Shown here: positions 22,501-35,449 of the stretch, one piece after another | Layout of the letters: every line of letters starts with the position of its first letter | How positions within the stretch are numbered: position 1 is the stretch's first letter | DNA from: Roridomyces roridus | Lineage: Eukaryota > Basidiomycota > Agaricomycetes > Agaricales > Mycenaceae | Assembly: GCA_029378245.1 (NCBI GenBank) | Contig: JARKIF010000003.1 | Coordinates: 1,054,001-1,118,000, forward strand | Length of the DNA: 64,000 nucleotides | Direction: 5' to 3' | Program-made: the position numbers and the translations under genes | The notes under the pieces: generated by a model | What the model saw: the letters and a program-made list of their open reading frames with translations, nothing else | Told to the model about the DNA's origin: nothing | Databases searched by the model: none

Positions 22501-25500
22501 CCTCCTCCCGATGCCGACCGAGAAACTCTCCTCTCTATCGTGAACCAGTACATCGGTGACAGTGCCGTGGGCGACAAGGGAGCAGTCATGAACGTGGCCG
22601 AGTTCTACACTGCTGTAAAGCAACTGTCCGAGACACGACAGATTGCGGACGGGTCGAATCACAAGCCCCATTACAGTATGCGGACATTGGCCCGGGCTCT
22701 CTCCTTTGCGGCGGACATTGCCCCAACTTACAGCTTGCGGAGGGCGATCTGGGAAGGATGCCTGATGGCGTTCACCATGGTCTTGGACCCTCCCAGTACG
22801 GAGCTCGTCACCGCTCTTGCTCAAAAGCACCTTTTGGTTGGCGTCCGAAACCCTCGTTCCATGCTCTCGAAAGAGCCATCCCTACCTCACGGCCGATCCG
22901 CTGATGAATTCGTCAAGTTTGGTCCTTTCTTTCTGGAGCGAGGTCCCCTGACTGTCGACTTGGTGGAAGATTACATAATGACACCATCAGTCGAGACCAA
23001 ATTGATCGACCTTGCCCGCATCATCCTCACCCGACGGTTTCCTGTTCTTATCGAGGGTCCGACGTCCAGCGGAAAGACCAGCTCCGTTGAATACCTCGCA
23101 AAACGGACGGGACATCGATTCATCCGGATCAACAACCACGAGCACACCGACATTCAAGAATATCTGGGCTCGTATGTCTCCGATCCCGCGACCGGCAAGC
23201 TCGTCTTCAAGGACGGTATTCTAGTCCGAGCTTTGCGAAACGGAGATTGGATCGTGCTTGATGAGCTTAATCTTGCACCCACCGATGTTCTTGAAGCCCT
23301 CAATAGGTTGCTGGATGACAACCGTGAATTGGTTATCCCGGAAACACAAGAGGTTGTTCGGCCCCATCCTCACTTTATGCTCTTTGCCACCCAGAATCCT
23401 CCCGGCCTCTACGCCGGCAGGAAGATACTGTCCCGTGCCTTCCGTAACCGTTTCCTTGAGGTCCACTTTGAGGATGTACCTCAAGCGGAGCTCGAGACGA
23501 TCTTGTGCCAGAGGTGTCGCATCGCACCGTCATACGGCAAAAAGATCGTCAGCGTCTTCCGAGAGCTTCAAAAGCGCCGCCAAGCTGGTCGCGTTTTCGA
23601 GACGAAGCAAGGGTTTGCGACTTTGCGAGATCTGTTTCGTTGGGCCGGGAGGGACGCTATCGGGTACCAGGAGTTGGCTGAGAATGGGTACATGCTTCTC
23701 GCAGAACGCGCCCGCCGGGATGACGACAAGGCGGCCGTCAAAGAGGTCATAGAGTCGGTGATGGGTGTCAAGATCGACGAAAATGCCCTCTATAATCTGC
23801 ACAGCGCCGAGGTCGACTTTGCCAGCTACTTGGACTGCCCCATTCCCGCCTCGTCTTCCAAACTCATCTGGACGAGCGCCATGAAACGGCTTTTCATTCT
23901 TGTCAGTCGGGCCCTCCGTTTCAATGAACCTGTCCTACTTGTCGGGGAAACGGGTTCGGGGAAAACCTCGGTTTGCCAAATCTTTGCCGATGCCTCCTCC
24001 AAGCACCTCCATGGCGTCAATTGTCACCAGAATACGGAAACGGCGGATTTGATCGGAGGATTGCGCCCCGTCCGAAACCGTAGCACACGAGAGGCTGATG
24101 TGTATCGAGAGGGCTTGGAAGCTCTTCAACAGCTTGGCTTGGCCCCCGAGTCCCCTACCTTGGAATCTGTGGGGCATTCAATACAACTCGCTCTTGATTC
24201 TGCCGACCCAGAATATTGTTCCCGCCTTGAAGATCTCCGACTCAAGTTTGCTCGACTGGCGTCTATTTTCGAATGGCACGATGGTCCTCTTGTTGACGCG
24301 ATGCGCCGAGGCGATGTATTCCTCCTGGACGAGATATCTCTTGCCGATGATTCCGTCCTGGAGCGCTTGAACAGCGTTCTCGAGCCTGGCCGGACTCTGG
24401 TGTTGGCTGAACGGGGAGGCGATGACCTCGAGCACCCTGCTATTCGTGCGGACGATGCTTTCAAGCTCGTAGCTACCATGAATCCAGGTGGAGATTACGG
24501 CAAGAAGGAACTCTCGCCCGCATTGCGGAATCGTTTCACGGAGATTTGGGTCCCACCCGTCGATGACCGTAATGATCTCGAGTTGATCGTCGACGGAATG
24601 TGGACCTCGGAGGCCTTGCGTCCGTACACGCCCAAGGTTCTCGATTTCGTGGAATGGCTTTCGGCGAAAATCGGCGATCGTTCTCTTTTGAGCTTGAGAG
24701 ATATCATGGTGTGTCCCAATTCGTGTGCTTTGACAGCAACTTAATCGTGTTAGGCGTGGGTGGCATTCTCCAACTCGGCACATGGATCAGGAGGGATGTC
24801 GGCTGAGGAGATTTTCGTGCGTTCTCTAACTACGGCCATGTGATTCATTTTCTGACGAGACCACCAGCACCATGCTGCCCAGATGACGTTCCTCGATGGG
24901 CTGGGTTCCCTTCCGCAGTTTTCCTCGTATTCCAAGGAGGCTATTCGCAAACTCAAGGACGAGGCGCTCTCTCAGCTGCAAGCGCTGGCACCCCTTGCCG
25001 ATGCCGAGAGTCACATGCCCGACCGTGATCCGTCGGAGTGGGTTCAGCTCGGTACATTTGCGATCCCTCGTGGGCCCCAAGAGGCGTTACTGCAGTCGTT
25101 CAATCTTCGCGCACCTACCACTCAAGATAACGCCATGCGCGTCGTCCGAGCGTGTCAGGTCTCCAAGCCCATTCTATTGGAAGGAAGTCCTGGCGTCGGC
25201 AAGACCAGTTTAGTTGCCGCGCTTGCTAATATCGCCGGCCATCATCTTTGCCGCATCAATCTCTCCGACCAGACTGATCTTATCGATCTCTTTGGCTCTG
25301 ACCTCCCAGTCGAAGGAGGAGGCCCTGGGGAGTTTGCGTGGAAAGATGCCGAGTTTTTGACTGCCTTGCAACAGGGGCATTGGGTGCTTTTAGACGAGAT
25401 GAACCTTGCACCTCAAGCCGTCCTGGAAGGCCTGAATGCTGTTCTCGACCACCGCGGGACAGTGTACATCCCCGAGCTTGGTCGTTCATTCACTCGGCAT

Positions 25501-28500
25501 CCATCGTTCCGCATCTTTGCTGCTCAGAATCCCCTGAATCAAGGTGGTGGGCGGAAAGGTCTTCCCAAATCCTTCCTCAATCGATTCACCAAGGTTTATG
25601 TCGAAGAATTGACTGCAAGCGACCTGCAACTCGTTTGCCAGCATCTCTACCCCACTATATCGCCCGAGGTTCTTCAGGCGATGATTTCATTCAACACTGC
25701 GCTCAACGAGGAAGTCTCCATCAAACGCTCTTTTGCACGCGCGGGAAGTCCTTGGGAGTTCAATCTACGGGATGTTCTTCGCTGGGCCACGCTTGTCGAA
25801 TCATCACCCAACTCTCCTCATCCCAGCGAGCTCCTTCGCAGTGTTTATCTCGACAGGTTCCGCGAGGTTGACGATCGGCAACGGGCACAGTTATTGTTTG
25901 ACCGTATCTTCCAAATGAAATCCTGCGCGTTGGATCAGGTGCCGTCCTGGGCCATTTCTGCCGGGCATCTCCAGATCGGCGGCTTCCACGCATCCCGGCA
26001 GAATCTCGCTGTTTTCAGTCGCCCTGGTCGTGTACTGAAAATGCAGCTCCCCGCTTTGGAAACCATCGGGCACTGCATATCTCAGCAATGGCTGGCCATC
26101 GTTACAGGACCTCGCAACAGTGGCAAGACACAGCTCGTCCGAACGCTGGCCAACTTTTGCGGTCGCGCCTTGTCCGAAGTCTCTTTGAACAGTGCCACGG
26201 ACACGATGGACATTCTTGGCAGCTTTGAGCAAGTCGACGATCGTGGCCGGGTGTTTGTCATTGTTGACAAGCTCTTTTCCTTACTGCATTGTCGCCTGCG
26301 ATCCAGCAACGGATGCCACCTTTCCCGCTCACCGGCTTACGACGACCTTTGGAGAGCGCGACATAGTCCCTCGAGCGACCCTATGTCTCTCCTTCGCTCC
26401 GCATCTAGTCTTATTCTCGAGGTTGAGGATGGCCTTTCACCCGAACTTCAAAGTTTATATGACCAGATTCAGCGTCTGATCACCCGACGCGACGGCCCGG
26501 GGCGGTTTGAGTGGGTCGATGGTCCCCTCGTGCGAGCCATGAAGGAGGGCAGTTGGCTCTTGCTGGATGGTGCCAATTTGTGTAATCCGTCTGTCCTCGA
26601 CCGTCTCAATTCTCTGTGTGAGGTCGGCGGGTTTCTCACTCTGAGCGAGCGCGGTTACGTGGATGGCCAGGTTCAGGTTCTCCGCCCACACCCCGACTTC
26701 CGTATCTTCATGTCGGTCGATCCTCAATACGGGGAATTGTCTCGGGCAATGCGGAACCGAGGCATTGAAATCGCCCTCTCTTCCGTGCCACAGGCGGATG
26801 ACGCTACAATCTTGCAGGATCACTCCAGATTACCGCTTTCCCTTCCAGCGACCACCGAGATCAAGGCTTTCGATGCTTTCCGACGCGGTATCTCGTCGGA
26901 TGATGTCATTCAACAAGTAGAACAGTATTCTTCTGGCCGTTCGCTCGATCAAGACTCGGCGTCGTCAAGTTTGCTGGATCGTCCTGCCCTGGGTAATGAA
27001 CCCACGGCTGGGTCTTATTATTTCCTTGCGCGTACAATCGTTCCACCCTACGCCTTGCACTTCCGGCGGTTCGTTATCCATACGGGTGTCACTTCGGACG
27101 GCGCCAGGATCTTTTCGGAGGTCGTTCCTGCTCCCAGCCTTCGTCCGGCGATTGCAATTCTACGAAATGCATACGCTCAGGCCTGGGATGTTCCTCACGA
27201 ATTTGTCTCTGCGCAGGTACGTCAACTAGCGCACGTCACATGCACTTATCTAACTGTTTACCTAGCCAATGGATTTCTACTTAAAATCTCGCGGAAAAGC
27301 ACCGGACGGCAATCTACTGCTCAGGGCACTAGATCTCAATGTTGCTGTCCACCTCCAGCCCGAATCCCCTTCGCGCGACGCCAGCACCTCTTACGGCAAT
27401 GTGCGGGCTGTCAAAGATGTTCATGCCGTACTTGACAGCATCAAAACTTTGGCGACGGCAACTCTGGCAAGCCTCGATAGTTCGGCCTGGGTTTCACAGT
27501 CGGTGAGTGGACGAGATGGTTTGTTTCCGCGTCGTCTTGACTGAAATAATATCCCACAGCCTCCGATAGAACTGGCATTGACGACGCTTCGCTTCGCCGA
27601 GCACTTGCAAAAAGCCCAAGGAACAACCCACTTCAACTTTTCCGCTGTCCAGGCAATTTCGGCGTGGCTCGCGGATGCCCTCGAGGATTGTCCTCCCAAC
27701 TTCTTGCCCTTGATCAAGCACGTCAAGTCGTTAAGAGAGGCCGTCGCCCTTTCGACTGGTCTGGGCATGAACGAGATTTGGTCGAAATTCATAGCTGACA
27801 AGACACCGGACTTTTCCCCTGCCTTGATACGTCTGAACGAATTGGCTTGCAATTTGAGAGATGCACCTGGCGTTCGAAGTAAGTGAGTTCGCTGCTTCAT
27901 CGGACCCGTCTTGACATGCACCTAGGTCTTCGGCGCCACTGCTTCGATTTGATCTCCGTCCAATCTCTCGACTCGTCCCTGTCCGACGACGAAATGGCGA
28001 CACATGTGGCATTGCGAGAGGATTTGCTTCAGGTGTGTGTTTGTGCTTGCCGGAGTGCTGCCCGTTAATCTTGTGCTTAGCATTTGACGAATGCTGCTGT
28101 TGAAGAATTCGTGGAAACAAAAGTCGATTGGGGCTCTTTGATTCCTCAGCTAGCGATTCTCGCGTCCTCTCGGAGCGTTCAAAGCTCAGCTCACGATGTA
28201 AGTCACTGCGAATCTCGCAACCAAATCGAATTTAAGACCGAATCCAGAACTTGACAAGATCCATCGAGCAATTAATTCAAGTCGAATGCCGGGAGCCGTC
28301 CAACTCGTTACTGCGTCTTGTCGCATATCAACATATGCTGTGGACGGTCAAGGCAGAAAAAGGCAGGTCATCCACGGTCAACAAGTCAAAATAAATAACA
28401 ACACTTCTCAGATGTTTTCCCCGTCGTGTTACGCCTCCAGATGCAATGGTTGAGTGATGTGTGGAATACGACTACTGATGTTTGTCCCACTTGTTTTGTT

Positions 28501-31500
28501 CCCGTCCTCACCCGCTCATGAATGGCATTTAGGAAGGGCCAACGCTGCTGTTAAGACCTTACCAACTCGACTCGACTATATCGTCGTGGTAAGATTTATC
28601 TTCGTCTCTCGATCGTTTACCAATACCCATCCACAGTGATTTGAAAGGCGGCTCTTTGGGCTCCTTTGAAAAATTCGAGAGGATCATTTCACGAAGAGTG
28701 CGGTTGACCCAACTCCAGTGTGAACAGGATATTCCGCGCGTTGATCAGCTTGCGGAAGTTCTGCACCAAGCTGTGTTATTCGTACGTCCATCTTCTTTAA
28801 TCTTGATTCTGACTCAACAACCATCAGGTCTCTGCCTGTTTCGCTTCAAGCTTTGGCGGCTCTCCTCCCACCAGTGCAGAACTCGATATCGGGCCTTCCC
28901 TCATTCAGACCCTCGCCTTTGTCGAAGGCACGAAAAGCCGTCCGCTGGAACAAGCTGTCCATAAACATCTCCACACAAGTTTGCATCGCTTTGCATCCCT
29001 GGAGCCCAGTCAGCGCAATCCTTCTGATCTCGGCTCTTGTTGGATTGCTCTCAGCCGCGTCATTTTGGATCTTTTCGTTCCGGATGCACCCGTCGATCCT
29101 GCGGCAATTCATAACTGCGCAACTCTCTTTTGGACACATCAAGAGGCGCTCTTGACCGACCAGATTCGTCTGCATTCCCAAACGGAGCAGTTGATCACGG
29201 GCGTCCCAGATAACATTGTAGTCGAATATCTGCAAGCGCAGCTCGAGGAAGCCCGCGCCCATTTGCGGGACTTGCCCGTTCATCCTACCCGAGCGGATAT
29301 ATCTCGGCTGCATATGTTCTGGTCAGAAATTTCCCAGTTCCAAAGCCATATCATATCTCCGGCCAAGATCGACGCCCTTCTTGCTTCACTTCAATCACCC
29401 GAGCAAGGTGGCATCTTGCGCGAAAATGTCTTGCAACAGTCCATGGCCGGATTCTGCCAACGATTGGATTCGGTTTATCCTGAATTCGCAGACATTAGTT
29501 CTCCCATCCAGTTGGCGATCTTGTATTTGCGTCTAGGACTGCGACTTATCGTGTCGTCGGCATCCTCGGACGTTGTCTCAAACCAGGTCTCGACACTATC
29601 GTCCTCTCTCGTCGCTTTCCCCTCCATCCGAGGTGCGGGAGATATATTGGCGGACTCTCGGTCTGGGCCGTCAGTTCTGTCGCCGTTCAGACATCTACTG
29701 CTCAATATGGCTGCAGTTGCCGTCAATACTCGGGCAGGAATCAATATCAAGACCCAGATTACTGCCGTTCACACGATCTACGGGCAGGCGCAGCGACTTT
29801 GGTTGATCGACCGTGCCAGGGAAGGAGAAGCGGAGGCAGCGGCCAACTCCCTCTATCGCCACAAGCCGATGGACTACGAGGATATGGGAGAGGCCGAAAT
29901 GGAAGAAAGGGAGTTCTTGCTCTTGTTTCCGTCATTCGAGGACGCCCTTGATCCGGAAGCCCAGAATCAGCCCACCAAGGGCAGTCCATCTGCTCGTATT
30001 CAGTCTCAGGAAATGGAACGATTCGTCGAGCTGCATCTTCAAGTCCTCGCAGCACGGGATCAATCAACCTCCCTTGCGATCTTCGACCAGTTGCGGCAGA
30101 CTACCCTTGAGGAACTCTTGCGGACCCATTTCTCATCTCTATCGGACGTTTTGGACGGCGAAAGTTTACCATTCCAGCTTGCGCTTCTCCACGCCAGCTT
30201 GTCGTCAACTCAGGTTGCCGCACGTGATGTCAATGGGTAAGCACAATTTTTTTTTTCCACGACAAGTGCTCACGATATTTGCATGAAGATCGTACAGTTT
30301 CTATACGGACCCCAACATACCTGAAGTCAAAAAGGCCGTTGCTGTCCTAACCGCGCTCAAGAACCGACTACAAGCCTTGATCCAAGAATGGCCTGACCAG
30401 ATGGTCTTGCAGCACCTGCTCGAGCGCTGTGATGCCGCTCTCGCTCTCGATCTCAGCAGCCCCATCGCCAAAGTTCTATCCGCGTTGGAACAGCTTCTTC
30501 TCCAGACTGATGACTGGGAGAATTATGCTAACAGGCACAACACGCTGAAGGAGCATCGCTCTACCCTGACGACGTTGATTGTCGAGTGGAGGAGACTCGA
30601 GTTAGCGTGTTGGCAAGTTCTTCTCCAGTCGCAGGCCAAGACATTCTCGGACGGAGTCGCCGAGTGGTGGTTCCACGTTTATGACGCGACGATACGAGGG
30701 CCTCTGGATGCCGCCGAACGAGAGAAGGAGGACCCCACGCAAAGCGTTTCCGACTACCTCACGAACCTCATTCCACTCCTGGACGACTTTGTCCGTACCA
30801 GTCCACTCGGGCAGTTCCACTCACGCCTGCAGCTGCTCGGCAGTTTTGAGGTGTATTGTGTTCAGCTTGCTGCATCTCAATCGGGGGATATCCTTCATCG
30901 TGTGCATCGCATCCTGCACGCAACGCTGAGGCACTACAACCTTTTCGCTTCTCAAGTGTCGAGCAAGCTCTCCGAACAGCGCAACGTTCTTGAAAAAGAA
31001 GTCCGTGGGTTCATCAAGTTGGCGAGCTGGAAGGACATCAACGTACAGGCGTTGAAGGCGAGTGCCCAGCGCACCCATCACCAGCTATACAAGATCATCC
31101 GCAAGTTCCGTGATGTCCTTCGCCAGCCGGTATCAGTCTTGCTCTCCCCTCGGTATGCCGGCGACGCAGAATCCCAGCGTCTGATCACCTCTGAATCACC
31201 GACCATCTCTCCATCAACATCCTTCCCTGCCACCGATTCGGTTGTTGTGCCTTCCGGGCGTTCGCTGAACCTGGCGCATACCTTCAAAAAGTTTGGCGAC
31301 CTTTTGAACACCCAAATCCAACCTTTCATCACGTCGCGCTCCGCTCTTATCGTCGACAATCTCGCAGTCGATGTCATTGTCACCGCCAAAGAGCTTGCGG
31401 CCGTTGCCGTTGTTAGTTCCCCTGCCGAGAAACGCACCAAGCAGCTAAAGGCTCTGCTGACCCGAAAGCGCAAGGCGTGGAGTGATCTTCTCAAGGAGTT

Positions 31501-34500
31501 GAAGCGCGCCGGGTTCACGGTGCACGTGAAACCGGACGTTCTGCGCCAGCAATCAGACGTGCGGTGGGTTCGCGAGCAACCCATCCTGCAGTGCTCGACG
31601 GACGTATCTCGCAAAGCCGAAGAGTACTTCACGCGTCTGAATGATTCTCTCCCAATTCTCCGGTCGTCCCTCTCGAATCATCACCCAGATTTGGTGACTC
31701 GAGATCTTCAAAAGGGTGTCATGTTTGTCGAATCCGTTTTCTCAATGGCGGTGGATTCTCGATCTCGGTATGACTTTTTTTCGTCTTCGTCTGGATTTTT
31801 CTCATTTCGTAGCTTGGCTGAAGCGTTTGAGAGCTATGAAAGGCTGCGTCGATTAACGGAGCGGCTCGATGCTTTGTTGTCTTCGCCAAACATTGCCTTT
31901 TATGGCCGTTCAATCACGGATCAGATTCAGCAAGCATGTGACACTTTGTGCAAACTCAGCAGTGCCCTGCAGGATGTCAATCGAGGCCTCGACACTTTCA
32001 ATGCTCTCAAGCCCGCTCCGCCCATCCCGACGTCTCTCATAGAAGATGCTCGGGCGTTGCAGCTTTCCACAGATGCGCTCAGTGTCCAGGTGAAACGGAT
32101 ATCGGAACAGATCCATCTCTCGTCGTTGCCGATATTGCTCGAAGGTTGGTGCATTTTCTATTTTAAAAAAACATACTAACGAATCTCAGACGAGTGCTCT
32201 GTCGTCCAAGCTTCCATGCAACATCTCACTCAAGCCATCGGCACCCTTGCTCACTGGGCCGATGCACACCCTCCACTGCGACATCTCTTTGTACCTGCGA
32301 GAGACTGGCTCAAGTCACAACCGCAGATCTCGTTGTCGTCCGATATTGAACCCTCCACTGGCCTCGACAACACGGACGCAGTCATCGATCTTTTCCTCGT
32401 CCATGTCCAGACCATCTTGCCTATTTGTACCGATTTGGCAAACGACGAGGATGACGAGCGAGACCGCTACATTGAACACGACTACCACACCGTCCGCAAT
32501 CTCACCCGTCTTCTCAAACTTCAACAAACGTCCGACTCTCTCGACAACGCCCTTGCGCAGCTCGTGCTCAACAGCGGCGACCTCAAAGGGCACCTACAGC
32601 GAATCCTACCCTTCCTTCACCTCTACCTCAACCTCGCGCAACACCAGATTTCCACTCACAGCGAATGGACCAAGTCGTTGTTCAAGCTCGACTTTGTGCT
32701 CTGTTCCATAACACAGACCATCGCGAAGGAAGGATTCTGCCAGCCGCCAGATGAAGAAGGCAGTGCGGAGGGTGGGGAGACATCAGAGGTTTCGGGCGGT
32801 ACTGGCCTTGGTTCTGGTCAGGGCGCCGAGAACGTCAGCAAGGAGATTGAAGACGAAAGTCAAGTGGAAGGGCTCAAGGGCGATGATGACGAGGGGAACG
32901 ATCCCAAGGAAAAGAACGATGACGACGATGCTATCGAGATGGATGAGGACATTGGCGGCAGTTTGGAGGATGTTCCAGAGGATGGAGATGAAAAGGAGGA
33001 GGACGGATCTGATCAAGGCAGCGATGCGGACCCTGAGGAGCAGCTGGGAGATTTGGACGCGTCGGACCCATCTGCAGTCGACGAGAAATTGTGGGGTGAT
33101 GAAAAGGGCCCACAAGAATCAGGGGACAAGGACGACAAGACGAATCAAGATCATTCCGAACAACAATCCGGAGAGTCGGAGGTCGTTGCCAAGGAAGGCG
33201 AACAGCAGTCTCAGTCGAAGGACAAGAAGGAAGGGAACGAGCAGCCAGCAGATCAAGAGCCGCCTTCGAATGTGGAGGACGAAGCCGTCGTCGGGGGCGA
33301 AGAGGAGAAAGAGGATCAACCCGATGCTAGTGGCGCACCCATGGACGAACACATCCAAGATGCCAACACCCTCGATTTACCTGACGACTTGGACTTTGGT
33401 CTCGGCGACGATCTGCCTGAGGAGATGGACGTGGATGAGGGCCCAGATGACGGTATGGAGGAGGATGGGGAGGTCGATCCAGCGGCAGAATCCGAGCCGT
33501 TCAAAGAGCAAGCAGACGATCGAGAGGAACCTTCCTCGAAAGACGACGATATGCCGGAAACCCAGGAGTCCGAGCCTCCAGTGCAGACCGGGGACACAAG
33601 TGATGAGATGGACGTTCCGGAGGAAGAGACTCCCGACGAGCATACGATTGCAAAGCCGGATGTCACCGCGGGTGAAGGAGAAGTGGACCCTCATAACGAG
33701 AAGAACGAGGACGCTGGAGAGAGTGCTGCCACGGGTCAAGCCGGGAGTTCTGCCGGAGTAGCCGGTCAGGAATCTGCTGCATCGGAGGATCAGACCAAGG
33801 ACCAAGACGGGTATGTGTTCAGATTCGTATTTTACTTCTAGCTCACGAGAAGCACAGTGCCCCTCAAAAGAAGGAAGCGTTGGCTGAACCGCCAATGCTT
33901 GTTTCAGAGTCCGAGGTTGCGGGCACGTCGGCCGATGGTCCCCAAGAGGGACAAGCTCAATCTCAGTCCGACTTGCAGCTTGCCAGCAACCCACTTCGCA
34001 GCCTTGGTGATACTCTGAAAGAGATCCGACAACGCTTTGACCAGATCTTGGACGCCGATGAAAGCAACGCGCCCCGCGAGCAGCCCGTGCCGACCGATGC
34101 CGAAGCTTCACGTGCCGAATACCTGCGCCCCGATGATGCGGATCACGACATGCAAGCGCTCGGGCCCGCCGGCGAGGAACAAGTTGCAAAGCTTAACGAG
34201 CTGACACTGCTTGACGGAGAGCAGGAAGGTGACCAACATGCGCCCATGGAAGTTGACGGGCCCCTGGAACCGGAACAACACCAACGGCCAAACGAAATCC
34301 AAGCGCTACATGAGCCGAGCTCTTCATCGGAGGCCCAGCAAGATCTTGAGGGCGCGGTCATCCAAGGCGCTCTTCTTGACCCTGCACGTCGCACTGCCCC
34401 GACCGATTCATCCGCAGACAAGGCGGACGTCGATATGGACGACGACGACGACAACGTTGCCTTGGAGCTGCGGCATTGGCAGGCGAGTGGGATGCCCGAC

Positions 34501-35394
34501 GAAGGCGCAGAACGAATTTGGCGTCTGTACGAGTCACTCACCCATGACCTCGCGTATGCTCTCTGCGAACAGCTGCGGCTCATTCTCGAACCCACGCTGG
34601 CCACTCGACTCAAAGGTGACTACCGCACCGGAAAGCGGCTCAATATGAAGAAGATCATTTCTTACATCGCGAGCGACTACACCAAGGACAAAATCTGGTT
34701 GCGGCGGACTCGGCCTAGTCAACGCGAGTACCAAGTTCTCATCTCGCTTGACGATTCAAAATCCATGGCCGAGTCCCGTTCGGTGCATTTGGCGTTCGAG
34801 ACGCTTGCGTTGGTGTCCAAGGCCCTGAGCCGGCTGGAAGCGGGTGATATTGCCATTGCCAAGTTTGGCGAGCGCGTCGATGTCCTGCATGGGTTTGACG
34901 AAGGGCCGTTCACAGACCAAGCGGGTACCAAGCTTATGGGTGCGTTCCGGTTCGATCAAAAGGCGACCAACGTCCTGTCGATGGTAGACACGAGTCTCCG
35001 CGTTCTTGAGGCTGCTCGGGAACGGCGGGCAATGGGTTCCGCGTCGGCGGCAGATTTGTGGCAATTGCAGATCATTATCTCGGACGGGATGTGCCAGGAC
35101 CACGAAAAACTGCGAACGGTGCTCCGGAAGGCAGAAGAACAGCGAGTGATGATAGTTTTCATCATTGTGGACTCGCTTCATTCGTCTGCGACCTCTCCGG
35201 TGGTGCAGGGCTCAATTCTCACCATGAACAAGGCGGAATACAAGAATGTGGATGGGCGCATGGAGGTTCAGCTGCAGCGTTACCTCGATTCCTTCCCGTT
35301 CGAGTACTACGTCGTTTTGCGAAGTGTGGAGGCCCTGCCCGAGGTCCTGGCTGGCACTCTTAGACAGTTCTTTGAGCGGATTTCAGAAGAGTAG
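19557..35394 (+). CDS. MDN1: Midasin (dynein-like AAA ATPase of 60S ribosome biogenesis)
   Basis: Midasin (Rea1) strips assembly factors such as Rsa4 and Ytm1 from pre-60S particles in nucleolus and nucleoplasm. First exons are 19557-19870, 19921-20376, 20423-21979, 22028-22225, 22275-24708, 24754-24816 and 24868-27216; many shorter ones follow, for about 4,900 residues. Six P-loops in order: SSPPSSGKS (~308), GETGTGKTS (~664), EGPTSSGKTS (~1102), GETGSGKTS (~1397), EGSPGVGKTS (~1779) and GPRNSGKTQ (~2086), with Walker B motifs such as VLLDEINLA and IVLDELNLA. A long alpha-helical linker precedes an Asp/Glu-rich region (about 32750-34500). The C-terminal VWA/MIDAS domain carries LISLDDSKSMAE, about 215 residues from the end. 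I place the start at MASTRAIHDP; the frame is open upstream to 19419. Confidence 0.95.
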
Positions 35395-35449
35395 AATTTT
35401 GTAGATTAGATAGACCGCAATCAACCATAAACAGTTAACTCTCATTGCC

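Noticed and set aside
32751..33761. A 336-codon Arg/Lys/Thr-rich plus-strand frame
   Set aside because: It is the shifted reading of the Asp/Glu-rich region of midasin, where GA-rich codons give open alternative frames.
33377..34189. A 270-codon minus-strand frame
   Set aside because: Antisense to the acidic region and adjoining exon of midasin, with no domain of its own.
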